The notes: generated by a model not told the origin, from the sequence alone. A stretch of 64,000 nucleotides of DNA from an uncultured Bacteroidales bacterium (GCA_937995875.1 CALKIW010000039.1:9318-73317); one strand, 5' to 3'. Shown: positions 8,594 through 17,422, numbered from the stretch's first letter. Numbers and translations are program-made.

Positions 8594-11500
8594 ATGGCAA
8601 AAGAAAAGAAATTTATGACTTGTGATGGCAACACCGCCGCCGCTCATATCAGCTATATGTTTACTGAGGTGGCCGCGATTTACCCCATCACTCCGTCTTC
8701 GCCAATGGCTGAGCACGTCGATGAGTGGTCAGCCAGAGGTCGCAAGAACATGTTCGGGCAGACCGTTCATGTGCAGGAAATGCAGTCGGAAGGTGGCGCT
8801 GCCGGTGCCGTTCACGGATCACTTCAATCCGGAGCACTGACCACAACGTTCACTGCCTCACAGGGATTGTTGCTGATGATTCCTAATATGTACAAGATTG
8901 CCGGTGAGCTGCTGCCCTGCGTGTTCCACGTATCGGCCCGCACGCTGGCTTCTCATGCACTGAGCATCTTCGGAGACCACCAAGACGTGATGGCCTGTCG
9001 CCAGACCGGCTTCGCCATGTTCTGCTCCGGCTCCGTACAAGAGGTGATGGACCTCTCCGCCGTGCCTCATCTGGCATCGCTGAAGACCGACGTTCCCTTC
9101 ATCAACTTCTTCGACGGTTTCCGTACTTCTCACGAGTACCACAAGATTGAGGCCATCGATCAGGAAGAGATTGCCAAGCTGCTCGATCCGGCCGACCTGA
9201 AGCGTTTCCGCGACCGCGCCCTCTCACCGGAGCGCCCCGTGACACGCGGTACGGCCGAAAACCCGGAAACCTTCTTCACACACCGTGAAGCCTGCAACGA
9301 ATACTACGACAAGGTGCCTGAAGTGGTAGAACACTATCTGGGCGAAATCTCGAAGATTACCGGTCGCGAGTATCACCTGTTCAACTATTACGGCGACAAG
9401 GAAGCCGAAAACATCATCGTCCTGATGGGATCGGCCACAGAGGCAGCCCGTGAAGCCATCGACTATCTGATGAAGCAGGGCAAGAAGGTCGGCATGGTAG
9501 CCGTACACCTCTATCGTCCGTTCTCTGTGGAGGCCATCCGCAAAGCCATCCCCGAAACCGTGAAGCGCATTGCCGTGCTCGACCGCACGAAGGAGCCGGG
9601 TGCAGAGGGTGAGCCCCTGTATCTCGACGTGAAGTCGGCCCTCTATGAAGACCCGCGCAAACCGCTGGTTGTTGGTGGTCGCTACGGACTGGGATCTGCT
9701 GATACCACACCGGCACAGATTATCAGCGTGTTCAACAACTTGGAGATGCCGATGCCCAAGAACCACTTTACGGTGGGTATCGTAGACGACGTGACTTTCA
9801 CGTCGCTGCCTGAAGTGCCTGAAATTCCTATGGGTGACGAGTCGTTGTTTGAGGCTAAGTTCTACGGATTGGGCTCTGACGGTACGGTTGGTGCCAACAA
9901 GAACTCCGTACAGATTATCGGTAACAACACCGACAAATACTGCCAGGCATACTTCTCTTACGACTCTAAGAAGTCGGGAGGATTTACCTGTTCGCACCTC
10001 CGCTTCGGAGACAAGACCATTCATTCCACCTATCAGGTGAACACGCCTAACTTTGTGGCTTGCCACGTTCAGGCTTATCTCCACATGTATGACGTGACTC
10101 GCGGTTTGCGCGACAATGGTACGTTCCTGCTGAACACCATTTTCGACGGTGAAGAACTGGTGAACTTCATCCCCAACAAGGTGAAGCGCTACTGGGCCAA
10201 GCACAATATCAGCGTGTATTACATCAACGCTACCAAGATTGGATTGGAGATTGGCTTGGGCAACCGCACCAACACTATCCTCCAGTCGGCATTCTTCCGC
10301 ATCACCAACGTAATCCCCATCGACCTCGCCGTTGAACAGATGAAGGCATTTATCGTGAAGTCTTATGGCAAGAAGGGTGAAGACGTGGTGAACAAGAACT
10401 ACGCAGCTGTAGACCGAGGCGGTGAATACAAGCAACTCGAAGTAGACCCCGCATGGGCCAACCTGCCCGACGACGAGGCTGTTGAAGACGATGCACCCGC
10501 ATTCGTTAAGGAGCTCGTTCGCCCCATCAACGCACAGGCAGGCGACCTGCTGAAGGTGTCCGACTTCGTGAAGCATGGCACCGTGGACGGCACATGGCAG
10601 AACGGTACTTCTGCATGGGAGAAACGAGGCGTAGAGGCTTTCGTTCCCCAGTGGTCACCGGAAAACTGTATCCAGTGTAACAAGTGTGCATTCTCCTGTC
10701 CTCATGCCACGATCCGTCCATTCGTTCTCGACGAAGACGAGGCTAAGGACTGCGACCTCCCAATGATCGACGTGGTGGCTCCGAAGCAGCTCAAGGGTAT
10801 GCAATTCCGCATCCAAGTGGCTGTGATGGACTGCTTGGGTTGTGGTAACTGTGCCGACGTTTGTCCGGGCAGAAAAGACCGCGAGACCGGCGAAGTGAAG
10901 AAGGCTCTGAAGATGGTGCCCTTCAATGTGGACGATCCCGTGATGCAGCAGGAAGCTAAGAACTGGCTACACATGGCTAAGAACGTAAGTTCCAAGCAGC
11001 ATCTGGTAAACATCAAGCAAACTCCGAAGAATTCTCAGTTTGCCACACCGTTGTTCGAGTTCTCCGGAGCCTGTGCAGGTTGTGGTGAAACTCCATACGT
11101 GAAACTCATCTCTCAGCTCTTTGGCGACCGCGAGATGATTGCCAACGCTACAGGTTGCTCGTCAATCTATTCAGCATCAATACCTTCCACGCCTTATACC
11201 ACCAATCCGGAGGGACGCGGACCAGCCTTCGCCAACTCTCTGTTTGAGGACTTCTGCGAATTTGGTCTTGGCATGGCACTGGGTAACAAGAAGATGCGCG
11301 AGCGTATCTCCGTGCTGTTGAACGAGAAGATGGCCAACGAAAAGACCTCTGAAGAGTTCAAGGCCGCAGCACAGCAGTGGCTTGATGGTAAGAACGATGC
11401 CGAAGCATCCAAGACTGCCGGCGACGCATTGAAACCGCTGATCGACAAGGACGCTGAGGCCGGTTGCGAACTGTCGAAGGAGCTGAAGACGCTCGACCAC

Positions 11501-12199
11501 TACCTCACGAAGCGTTCACAATGGATCATTGGTGGTGATGGAGCCTCTTACGACATTGGCTACGGCGGTCTGGACCACGTGCTTGCCACCGGAGAAGACA
11601 TAAACATTCTCGTGCTCGACACAGAGGTTTACTCTAATACGGGTGGCCAGTCTTCCAAGGCTACGCCGCTGGGCGCCATCGCACAGTTTGCCGCTTCGGG
11701 CAAGCGCATCCGCAAGAAGGACCTCGGTTTGATGCAGACCACATACGGTTACATCTACGTGGCTCAGATTGCTATGGGTGCAGACAATGCCCAGACACTG
11801 AAAGCCATCCGCGAGGCAGAAGCCTATCCGGGTCCATCACTCGTCATTGCCTATGCACCTTGTATCAATCACGGTATCAAGGGCACCAAGAACGGCAAGC
11901 GAAGCATGGGTACCTCACAGCGTGAGGAGGCTTTGGCAGTGGAATGTGGATACTGGCACTTGTGGCGTTACAACCCAGAGTTGGCTGAGCAAGGCAAGAA
12001 TCCGTTCCAGCTTGACAGCAAGGAGCCGAAGTGGGACAACTTCCGCGACTTCCTCATGGGAGAAGTGCGCTACTCGTCTGTAGCCAAGGCTTATCCTCAT
12101 GAAGCTGAAGAACTCTTCACCGCTGCGGAGAAGATGGCTAAGCTGCGCTATCAATCTTATGTGCGCAAGAGCAAAGAAGACTGGAGTGAAGAGGCATAA
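8594..12199 (+). CDS. nifJ: Pyruvate:ferredoxin (flavodoxin) oxidoreductase
   Basis: Single-chain homodimeric PFOR of 1201 residues, the usual length. It oxidises pyruvate with CoA to acetyl-CoA and CO2 and passes electrons to ferredoxin or flavodoxin, a central step of anaerobic energy metabolism. The N-terminal thiamine-diphosphate domain opens with DGNTAAAHISYMFTEVAAIYPITPSSPMAEH. Two [4Fe-4S] motifs are visible, CIQCNKCAFSCPH near residue 693 and CLGCGNCADVCPG near 747. The C-terminal pyrophosphate-binding region carries CAGCGETPY near 827, ATGCSSIY, and LDTEVYSNTGGQSSK. A terminator follows 25 bases after the stop. It appears to be a single-gene unit. Confidence 0.98.
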   Translation: MAKEKKFMTCDGNTAAAHISYMFTEVAAIYPITPSSPMAEHVDEWSARGRKNMFGQTVHVQEMQSEGGAAGAVHGSLQSGALTTTFTASQGLLLMIPNMYKIAGELLPCVFHVSARTLASHALSIFGDHQDVMACRQTGFAMFCSGSVQEVMDLSAVPHLASLKTDVPFINFFDGFRTSHEYHKIEAIDQEEIAKLLDPADLKRFRDRALSPERPVTRGTAENPETFFTHREACNEYYDKVPEVVEHYLGEISKITGREYHLFNYYGDKEAENIIVLMGSATEAAREAIDYLMKQGKKVGMVAVHLYRPFSVEAIRKAIPETVKRIAVLDRTKEPGAEGEPLYLDVKSALYEDPRKPLVVGGRYGLGSADTTPAQIISVFNNLEMPMPKNHFTVGIVDDVTFTSLPEVPEIPMGDESLFEAKFYGLGSDGTVGANKNSVQIIGNNTDKYCQAYFSYDSKKSGGFTCSHLRFGDKTIHSTYQVNTPNFVACHVQAYLHMYDVTRGLRDNGTFLLNTIFDGEELVNFIPNKVKRYWAKHNISVYYINATKIGLEIGLGNRTNTILQSAFFRITNVIPIDLAVEQMKAFIVKSYGKKGEDVVNKNYAAVDRGGEYKQLEVDPAWANLPDDEAVEDDAPAFVKELVRPINAQAGDLLKVSDFVKHGTVDGTWQNGTSAWEKRGVEAFVPQWSPENCIQCNKCAFSCPHATIRPFVLDEDEAKDCDLPMIDVVAPKQLKGMQFRIQVAVMDCLGCGNCADVCPGRKDRETGEVKKALKMVPFNVDDPVMQQEAKNWLHMAKNVSSKQHLVNIKQTPKNSQFATPLFEFSGACAGCGETPYVKLISQLFGDREMIANATGCSSIYSASIPSTPYTTNPEGRGPAFANSLFEDFCEFGLGMALGNKKMRERISVLLNEKMANEKTSEEFKAAAQQWLDGKNDAEASKTAGDALKPLIDKDAEAGCELSKELKTLDHYLTKRSQWIIGGDGASYDIGYGGLDHVLATGEDINILVLDTEVYSNTGGQSSKATPLGAIAQFAASGKRIRKKDLGLMQTTYGYIYVAQIAMGADNAQTLKAIREAEAYPGPSLVIAYAPCINHGIKGTKNGKRSMGTSQREEALAVECGYWHLWRYNPELAEQGKNPFQLDSKEPKWDNFRDFLMGEVRYSSVAKAYPHEAEELFTAAEKMAKLRYQSYVRKSKEDWSEEA

Positions 12200-12224
12200 G
12201 CCAATGTTCACACCATATATTTGA

Positions 12225-12260
12225 AAAACAGCCCGGGACTTTCTGTCTCGGGCTGTTTTA
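12225..12260 (+). terminator. Terminator after nifJ
   Basis: AAAACAGCCCG (12225-12235) pairs perfectly with CGGGCTGTTTT (12249-12259) around a 13-base loop that can itself pair partly. Confidence 0.85.
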
Positions 12261-12352
12261 ATGATAAAAAGAGGGAAAAACGCTACTGTATCTGTTTAAT
12301 AATGTAATAGTATATTATCATAAATTGCGCTTGTTGTTCAGACTAAATTTTG

Positions 12353-12360
12353 TATTTTTG
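12353..12360 (+). promoter_or_regulatory. Bacteroidetes promoter for the PafA-like phosphatase
   Basis: TATTTTTG fits TAnnTTTG. TTG at 12334-12336 sits about 16-19 bases upstream, in the range of the -33 element. Confidence 0.55.
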
Positions 12361-12397
12361 CAAATAGACAAATACACGTCACACTAAACTGAAAGAC

Positions 12398-13873
12398 ATG
12401 AAAAAAATTCTTTCCTTTATTATAGCCGTCATGCTGTCTGCGACCGGAATGGCAGAAATCAATCGGCCTAAACTCGTGGTGGGGCTTGTGGTAGACCAGA
12501 TGCGCTGGGACTATCTGTACTATTACTACGACCAGTTTCAAGCTGATGGATTGCGTCGCCTCATAGACGGGGGCTATAGTTTCGAAAACACGATGATAAA
12601 CTACGTGCCTACGGTAACCGCAGTGGGACATACCAGCATCTATACCGGTAGCGTTCCCGCATTGCATGGCATTGTCGGAAATAATTTCTATATGGATGGG
12701 AAACAGGTGTATTGCTGTGACGATGCTACGGTGCAGAGTGTTGGCTCCAATAGCAAAGCCGGTCAGCTGTCGCCCCGCAACCTGTTGGCAACGGGACTGG
12801 GCGATATGCTGAAAATCCACACAGACTACAAGGCGAAAGTTGTGGGCGTGGCGTTGAAAGACCGTGCTGCCATTCTCCCGGCCGGGCACGCCGCCGATGC
12901 CGCCTATTGGTGGGATACTTCTGTCGGCAAATTCATATCCTCAACCTATTATATGAAGCAACTGCCCGGTTGGGTGGAGAAAGTGAACAGGGAGATTGGT
13001 ACCAAGCCCGGTATCGACGTGAAAGCATCGCCGGAAGGGGTTGTCAAGACGTTCCGGATGGCAGAGGCAGCCCTGATTAACGAAGGCATGGGACAGGACG
13101 ATATTACCGACCTGCTGGCCGTGAGCGTGTCATCGACCGACGCTATCGCTCATCAATACGGCACTCGCCACAAGCTCATGCGGGAGTCATACATGGAGCT
13201 TGACAGACAGTTGGCAGCATTTTTCAAGTTGCTCGATGAGCGCGTGGGACGCGGCAACTATCTGATGTTTCTCTCGGCCGATCATGGTGGCGCCCATAAT
13301 CCTAACGAGCTGAAAGCCCATAAAATTCCTTCCGGCGGACTGGAGACATGGACGTGGCTTGGCGATGTAGACAAGCGTGTGGCTCAAAAACTGGGTGTTA
13401 CGGGAAAAATCATCAAGGATGAAAATGCAGGAGGCTTATATCTCGACCATGAAGTGATAGAGCGTAGCGGCAAAACGCTTGACGAAGTGAAGCAGGCTGT
13501 GATTGCCGAGATAGAGAAACGCGATGAAATCTTGTATGTGGTGGATTATGACAAGGCACTCATTACCTCTATTCCTCAACCTATTCGCGAACGCATTGTG
13601 AACGGATACAACAAAAAACGGAGCGGCGACCTTTTCTATGTGGCCAAAGCAGGCTGGGAGAATGTGAGCAACAAACCTGATTATATCGGCACTACACATG
13701 CACAGTGGAATCCCTATGATGCCCACATTCCGTTCGTGCTCTACGGTTGGAACGTTAATCATGGTGAAACATCAGAGCCTACCAACATGACCGATATTGC
13801 TCCCACCATCTGTGCCATGCTGCACATCCAGATGCCTAACAGCTGTGTGGGCAATGCCAAGACCGTGAAATAA
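12398..13873 (+). CDS. Secreted PafA-like alkaline phosphatase
   Basis: A 491-residue member of the alkaline phosphatase superfamily with an N-terminal signal peptide (MKKILSFIIAVMLSATGMA), so it probably acts in the periplasm. Metal- and substrate-site blocks are visible: VVDQMRWDY (first metal Asp), PTVTAVGHTSIYTG (nucleophile Thr), ALKDRAA (the Lys-x-Arg pair typical of PafA-type enzymes rather than E. coli PhoA), SSTDAIAHQYG (Asp and His), SADHGG (Asp-His) and THAQWNP (final His). PafA of Flavobacteriia is a phosphate-irrepressible phosphomonoesterase; that activity is inferred here. It stands alone with its own promoter. Confidence 0.88.
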   Translation: MKKILSFIIAVMLSATGMAEINRPKLVVGLVVDQMRWDYLYYYYDQFQADGLRRLIDGGYSFENTMINYVPTVTAVGHTSIYTGSVPALHGIVGNNFYMDGKQVYCCDDATVQSVGSNSKAGQLSPRNLLATGLGDMLKIHTDYKAKVVGVALKDRAAILPAGHAADAAYWWDTSVGKFISSTYYMKQLPGWVEKVNREIGTKPGIDVKASPEGVVKTFRMAEAALINEGMGQDDITDLLAVSVSSTDAIAHQYGTRHKLMRESYMELDRQLAAFFKLLDERVGRGNYLMFLSADHGGAHNPNELKAHKIPSGGLETWTWLGDVDKRVAQKLGVTGKIIKDENAGGLYLDHEVIERSGKTLDEVKQAVIAEIEKRDEILYVVDYDKALITSIPQPIRERIVNGYNKKRSGDLFYVAKAGWENVSNKPDYIGTTHAQWNPYDAHIPFVLYGWNVNHGETSEPTNMTDIAPTICAMLHIQMPNSCVGNAKTVK

Positions 13874-13953
13874 GGGCATATTGCCTACCCAGTCATCACT
13901 CTGCATCCGTGTAGAGTGATGATTAATGTGTCGCCTCCTGAATTAGGAGAAAC

Positions 13954-14115
13954 GGTTAAAGAATTGGGAAGACGCAGTTGAAAGAGTTCAAAAACGCGGT
14001 TAAAGAAAGGAGAAGAAAGAGCTTAAGAAAGGGGAAGTCGCAAGGAAAAGAAGTACAAGTCGCAACAGAAGGGAGGGGAAGTCGCAGCTAAAGGAAGTGG
14101 AAGACATAGTTAAAG
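13954..14115. repeat. Degenerate 22-bp tandem repeat
   Basis: About seven purine-rich units of 21-23 bases follow one another, each starting with a variant of GTTAAAG and ending with a variant of GAAGTCGCA. The clearest units are at 14018-14083. The array runs into the stop codon of the minus-strand HD gene. No ORF explains it. Confidence 0.65.
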
Positions 14116-14739
14116 GTCTTTCACCTTTCCAAAAATGTCATCGAAAACGACGCGGAGGCGACTCTTGTCTGCAATGATATTGCGCACGGTCTTGAGATAC
14201 TGCTCGTTGGTGGAATTAGGAATCCAGAGTTTGATATACCCATGTGCGCTGTATTTTTGGTCCATGTGGTGACTGAAACGCTCCCATTGCTGTTCCTTAT
14301 TGAGTTCCGGATAATGATCCAGACCATATTCAATGGCACGGGTGAACACTACATCGGGTTGAAGATCGCGGTCGGCCTCAGCCACAATCTTACCATAGAT
14401 GCTGCGCGGCTCGTGCGATGCGGAAGCACGATGGTCTTCCACCGCTTCTTTCATGATGTTGATTTGGTCCGGCGTAAACCATTTGCGCAGCCGTTGGTCG
14501 GCCAGGAGAATTTTACCGCCGGTAACATGATGGATAGCGCGCGGGCCGCTCATGCCAAGGTCGTGATATGCTGCGATGACGTAGACCATGTTGATGTCGG
14601 TGCCGAGTTGGCGCGAGAGCACCAATGAATTGGCAATGACACGTTGCACATGATTGAGGTTATGGGATTTGTCGAAGGCATTATATTTAGGGAGAATAGA
14701 GGTTTCGATGAACGACATCAGGTCGAGATTCACTTGCAT
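14110..14739 (-). CDS. HD-domain phosphohydrolase family protein
   Basis: A 209-residue cytoplasmic protein with the HD metal-site pattern. A first histidine lies in SHNLNHVQRVI (residues about 25-35), then AAYHDLGMS with the HD pair, a later VEDHRAS, and EADRD with the second-half aspartate. HD proteins hydrolyse phosphate esters, often nucleotides or cyclic nucleotides; the substrate here is unknown. A segment KEQQWERFSHHMDQKYSAHGYIKLWIPNS follows the catalytic part. Its promoter -7 box lies at the attL site of the conjugative transposon, so the element has replaced the DNA upstream of that box. Confidence 0.85.
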   Translation of the reverse strand: MQVNLDLMSFIETSILPKYNAFDKSHNLNHVQRVIANSLVLSRQLGTDINMVYVIAAYHDLGMSGPRAIHHVTGGKILLADQRLRKWFTPDQINIMKEAVEDHRASASHEPRSIYGKIVAEADRDLQPDVVFTRAIEYGLDHYPELNKEQQWERFSHHMDQKYSAHGYIKLWIPNSTNEQYLKTVRNIIADKSRLRVVFDDIFGKVKDL

Positions 14740-14769
14740 ACAGAAGGAATTTATTTGGGATTTGCACTT

Positions 14770-14779
14770 GCAAAGTTAC
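14770..14779 (-). other. attL core site
   Basis: GCAAAGTTAC, reverse complement of the IntDOT core GTAnnTTTGC. It marks the left junction. Read on the minus strand it is also the TAACTTTGC -7 box of the HD gene that starts at 14739. The exact crossover lies within or beside the core and cannot be fixed without the empty site. Confidence 0.75.
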
Positions 14780-15070
14780 TACAAAAAAGTGAAATGCGGA
14801 AAGATATAGTGATAGAATTGAGTTACAAGGGTTTTGGTTGAAGTGGCGATAATCCGTGAAGCCATTACAATCCCTGCCGAAGCCAAATCCTGACGCCGCT
14901 ACGTTACTTGTTCGTAACCATGCCCGAAAATGCGACAAACGGGTACGAATAGCGAAACAAGGCTCTAAGGAATAGTGAGTTATCCATAACTCATGCGAAA
15001 AATCAGGTTACGGAAAAAGATTGCGCCGTTCCTCCCCGTTTTGCGTACCAACACCGGACTCTTCACCAAC
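14780..15070. other. Left-end regulatory and arm-site region of the element
   Basis: No gene is visible. The stretch contains CGTTAC-TTGTT-CGTAACC words (14902-14919), a perfect inverted repeat TGAGTTAT-CC-ATAACTCA (14976-14993), and GGTTACG (15006-15012). The GGTTACG word recurs at the right end (63823, 63870), so these are candidate arm-type binding sites for the integrase or excision factors. Confidence 0.5.
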
Positions 15071-15078
15071 TAATTTTG
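15071..15078 (+). promoter_or_regulatory. Candidate -7 box for intDOT
   Basis: TAATTTTG matches TAnnTTTG, 20 bases before the ATG at 15099. The nearest TTTG (15040-15043) is 27 bases upstream, farther than usual. Confidence 0.45.
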
Positions 15079-15098
15079 AAACCCAAAAATTAAGGACA

Positions 15099-16334
15099 AT
15101 GAAGAGTACATTTTCAGTAATCTACTACCTCAAGCGTCAGGTAGTGAAAAAGGACGGGACAGTTCCCGTCATGGGACGCATCACGGTGGACGGCAGCCAG
15201 ACACAGTTCAGCTGCAAACTGACTGTCGATCCGAAACTGTGGGACACCAAAGGTGGACGTGTCACGGGCAGAAGCACGGCGGCACTCGAAACGAACCGTA
15301 TGCTTGACAAGATGCGGGTACGCATCAACAGGCATTATCAGGAAATCATGGAGCGTGACAACTTCGTCACGGCGGAGAAGGTGAAGAACGCCTTTCTCGG
15401 ACTGGAACACCGCTACCACACGCTGATGCAGGTGTTCCGCCAGCACAACGAGGACTACGAGAAGCAGGTGGAGGCAGGCATGAAAGCCAAAGGCACGCTG
15501 CTGAAGTACCGCACCGTTTACAAGCACATGCAAGAGTTCCTCGACATCCGCTACCATGTGAAGGACATCGCCCTAAAAGAGCTTACCCCGGCTTTCATCT
15601 CCGACTTCGAGATGTTCCTGCGCACGGACAAGCACTGCTGCACCAATACCGTGTGGCTGTACGTCTGCCCGTTACGGACGATGGTATTCATCGCCATCAA
15701 CAACGAGTGGCTGACGCGCGACCCGTTCCGCGAGTATGAAATCAAGAAGGAGGAAACAACACGCAGTTTCCTGACCAAAGATGAGATCCGCCTGCTGATG
15801 GAGGGGAAACTGAAAAACGCCAAACAGGAATTGTACCGCGACCTCTACCTGTTCTGCGCCTTCACGGGGCTGTCGTTCGCGGATATGCGCAACCTTACGG
15901 AAGAGAATATCCGCACCTACTTCGACGAACACGAGTGGATAAACATCAACCGCCAGAAAACGGGCGTGGTGTCCAACATCCGCCTGCTCGACATCGCCAA
16001 CCGCATAATCGGCAAATACCGGGGACTGTGCGGGGACGGCAGGATATTTCCCGTTCCGCATTATAACACGTGCCTTGCCGGTATCCGTGCCGTCGCCAAG
16101 CGTTGCGGCATCACCAAGCATATCACGTGGCATCAGAGCCGCCACACGGCAGCCACGACGATATTCCTCTCCAACGGTGTTCCCATCGAAACGGTCAGCT
16201 CCATGCTCGGACACAAGAGCATAAAGACGACGCAGATTTACGCAAAGATAACCAAAGAGAAGCTCAATCAGGACATGGAGAACCTTGCCGCAAGATTGAA
16301 CGGCGTCGAGGAATTTGCAGGTTGCACCATCTAA
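15099..16334 (+). CDS. intDOT: IntDOT-type tyrosine recombinase (integrase)
   Basis: This 411-residue integrase has the same length as IntDOT of CTnDOT and catalyses integration and, with excision factors, excision of the element. I start it at ATG 15099 (MKSTFSVIYYLKRQVVKKDG), not at an upstream in-frame ATG at 15021, because this gives the known IntDOT N-terminus. An arm-binding domain (1-90), core-binding domain (about 110-210) and catalytic domain follow. Catalytic residues are Lys287, His345, Arg348, His372 and Tyr381. The first conserved arginine of the tyrosine recombinase family is serine, Ser259 in TGLSFADM, the hallmark of IntDOT. It lies next to attL. Confidence 0.95.
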   Translation: MKSTFSVIYYLKRQVVKKDGTVPVMGRITVDGSQTQFSCKLTVDPKLWDTKGGRVTGRSTAALETNRMLDKMRVRINRHYQEIMERDNFVTAEKVKNAFLGLEHRYHTLMQVFRQHNEDYEKQVEAGMKAKGTLLKYRTVYKHMQEFLDIRYHVKDIALKELTPAFISDFEMFLRTDKHCCTNTVWLYVCPLRTMVFIAINNEWLTRDPFREYEIKKEETTRSFLTKDEIRLLMEGKLKNAKQELYRDLYLFCAFTGLSFADMRNLTEENIRTYFDEHEWININRQKTGVVSNIRLLDIANRIIGKYRGLCGDGRIFPVPHYNTCLAGIRAVAKRCGITKHITWHQSRHTAATTIFLSNGVPIETVSSMLGHKSIKTTQIYAKITKEKLNQDMENLAARLNGVEEFAGCTI

Positions 16335-16345
16335 AAAGAAAAGCC

Positions 16346-16708
16346 ATGAAACGTGACACAATCATCATCGAGGACAAGGCAGTCAGCGTAACCGGTAACG
16401 ACGTGTGGATGACCGCCACCGAAATAGCCGGATTGTTCCATACGACCGTCCCGGCAGTGAACGCCGCCATCAGAGCCGTCCGCAAGTCGGACGTGCTGAA
16501 CGACTACGAGGTGTGCCGCTACATGCAGCTTGAAAACGGGCTGCACGCGGACGTGTACGCCCTTGAAATCATCATCCCGGTCGCTTTCAGGGTGAATACC
16601 TACAACACCCACCTGTTCCGCACATGGCTGGTGGGAAAGGCACTCTCACAAGAGAAACGGCAGACATACGTGATGTTCATACAGAACGGAAAAGCCGGGT
16701 ATTGCTGA
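16346..16708 (+). CDS. Small RhuM-like DNA-associated protein
   Basis: A 120-residue protein starting 11 bases after intDOT, so probably cotranscribed. A helix-turn-helix-like stretch VWMTATEIAGLFHTTVPAVNAAI is followed by LNDYEVCRYMQLENG, the hydrophobic ALEIIIPVAFRVNTYNTHLFRTWLV and a short tail. The order HTH, variable loop, then DVIIxVGYRVxSxxxxxFRxWA resembles the N-terminal domain of RhuM-family (virulence protein RhuM-like) proteins, here shortened. The function is unknown; its position next to the integrase suggests a role in control of the element. A terminator follows. Confidence 0.7.
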   Translation: MKRDTIIIEDKAVSVTGNDVWMTATEIAGLFHTTVPAVNAAIRAVRKSDVLNDYEVCRYMQLENGLHADVYALEIIIPVAFRVNTYNTHLFRTWLVGKALSQEKRQTYVMFIQNGKAGYC

Positions 16709-16730
16709 TTGCACATACCCCATAAGACAA

Positions 16731-16772
16731 GTAAACGGGTAGCACCACAAAAGGTGTCACCCGTTTACTTTT
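16731..16772. terminator. Bidirectional terminator between convergent genes
   Basis: GTAAACGGGTAGCACC and GGTGTCACCCGTTTAC (16731-16767) pair through 15 of 16 positions around a 5-base loop. A run of Ts follows on the plus strand. It separates the int unit from the minus-strand HTH genes. Confidence 0.85.
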
Positions 16773-16785
16773 TCATGAAACCGCC

Positions 16786-17091
16786 TCACTCCAGCGGCTT
16801 GCGGTAGTTCGCTTCCAGTACCCCGCGCAGCCCCGTTTCCGGGTAAAGCACCTTCCCTCCCAAAAGTATGAAGGGCAACACGCGGTTGTTGCGGTATTCC
16901 TGCAAGGTGCGCCGGCTCACACGGAGCAGTTCCGACACCTCGCCGTCCGTCAGGTAACGTTCCCCGTCCAGCGGAGGACGGTAGCTTTCCAGAAATGCGG
17001 ACAGCCATTTCGAGCCTTTGCGCATATCCTGCACCACAGAGGCTATCGGCTCGTCTTCCATCGTAAAAACATCGTTGTTCTCGTTCATCAT
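16786..17091 (-). CDS. Small helix-turn-helix (excisionase-like) protein
   Basis: About 101 residues from the ATG at 17091 (MMNENNDVFTMEDEP); an upstream in-frame ATG at 17154 would overlap the preceding gene. The C-terminal half is a MerR/excisionase-like HTH: RYLTDGEVSELLRVSRRTLQEYRNNRVLPFILLGGKVLYPE, where the DNA-recognition turn and the wing are clear. It is the second gene of a two-gene minus-strand unit with the HTH gene at 17123. Such pairs lie beside the integrase in many Bacteroides conjugative elements. It could be an excisionase-type accessory factor or a regulator; nothing in the sequence decides. Confidence 0.8.
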   Translation of the reverse strand: MMNENNDVFTMEDEPIASVVQDMRKGSKWLSAFLESYRPPLDGERYLTDGEVSELLRVSRRTLQEYRNNRVLPFILLGGKVLYPETGLRGVLEANYRKPLE

Positions 17092-17122
17092 AACTTCGGA
17101 TTCAGTGGGTGAATAAATCAAA

Positions 17123-17422
17123 TCATCTGCCGTGCGGATAGAGCGTGCCGACAAGCGGTATCAGCCGCTTCACCTCCTCTGGCTTGTAATAGAACCTGCG
17201 GTTTATCTGCGAGTAGCCGATAAGCCGCCTGTCACGCAGCGTCTGCAACGTGCGCGGGCTTATTCTCAACTGCCCGCAGACCTCCTCGCCCGTGAGCCAT
17301 CTTTCCATGCGCCCCGTGTCGCTTTTGCGCCTCAGGGCGGCGACCTTCTCCGAGAGTGCGCCGAATGCCGCCACCATCATCTCGAAAGTCTTTTTCTCGA
17401 TAGATACTATTTCCATATTCAT
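17123..17422 (-). CDS. Small helix-turn-helix (excisionase-like) protein
   Basis: About 99 residues from ATG at 17422 (MNMEIVSIEKKTFEMM). An N-terminal helix, probably a dimerisation coiled coil (MVAAFGALSEKVAALRRK), precedes the HTH and wing WLTGEEVCGQLRISPRTLQTLRDRRLIGYSQINRRFYYKPEEV. The layout is the same as for the three other small HTH proteins around it, which suggests ancient duplication. A TACCTTTGC -7 box sits 18 bases upstream on the minus strand. It starts 200 bases from the divergent excision operon, so the space between them is a shared control region. Confidence 0.8.
   Translation of the reverse strand: MNMEIVSIEKKTFEMMVAAFGALSEKVAALRRKSDTGRMERWLTGEEVCGQLRISPRTLQTLRDRRLIGYSQINRRFYYKPEEVKRLIPLVGTLYPHGR

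Noticed and set aside
9224..10576. Minus-strand ORF of 450 codons inside nifJ
   Set aside because: Antisense shadow of a highly conserved enzyme, typical of strong codon bias.
15021..15098. Upstream in-frame start for the integrase
   Set aside because: The 26 extra residues do not occur in IntDOT, and ATG 15099 gives exactly 411 residues with all catalytic residues at their known positions.
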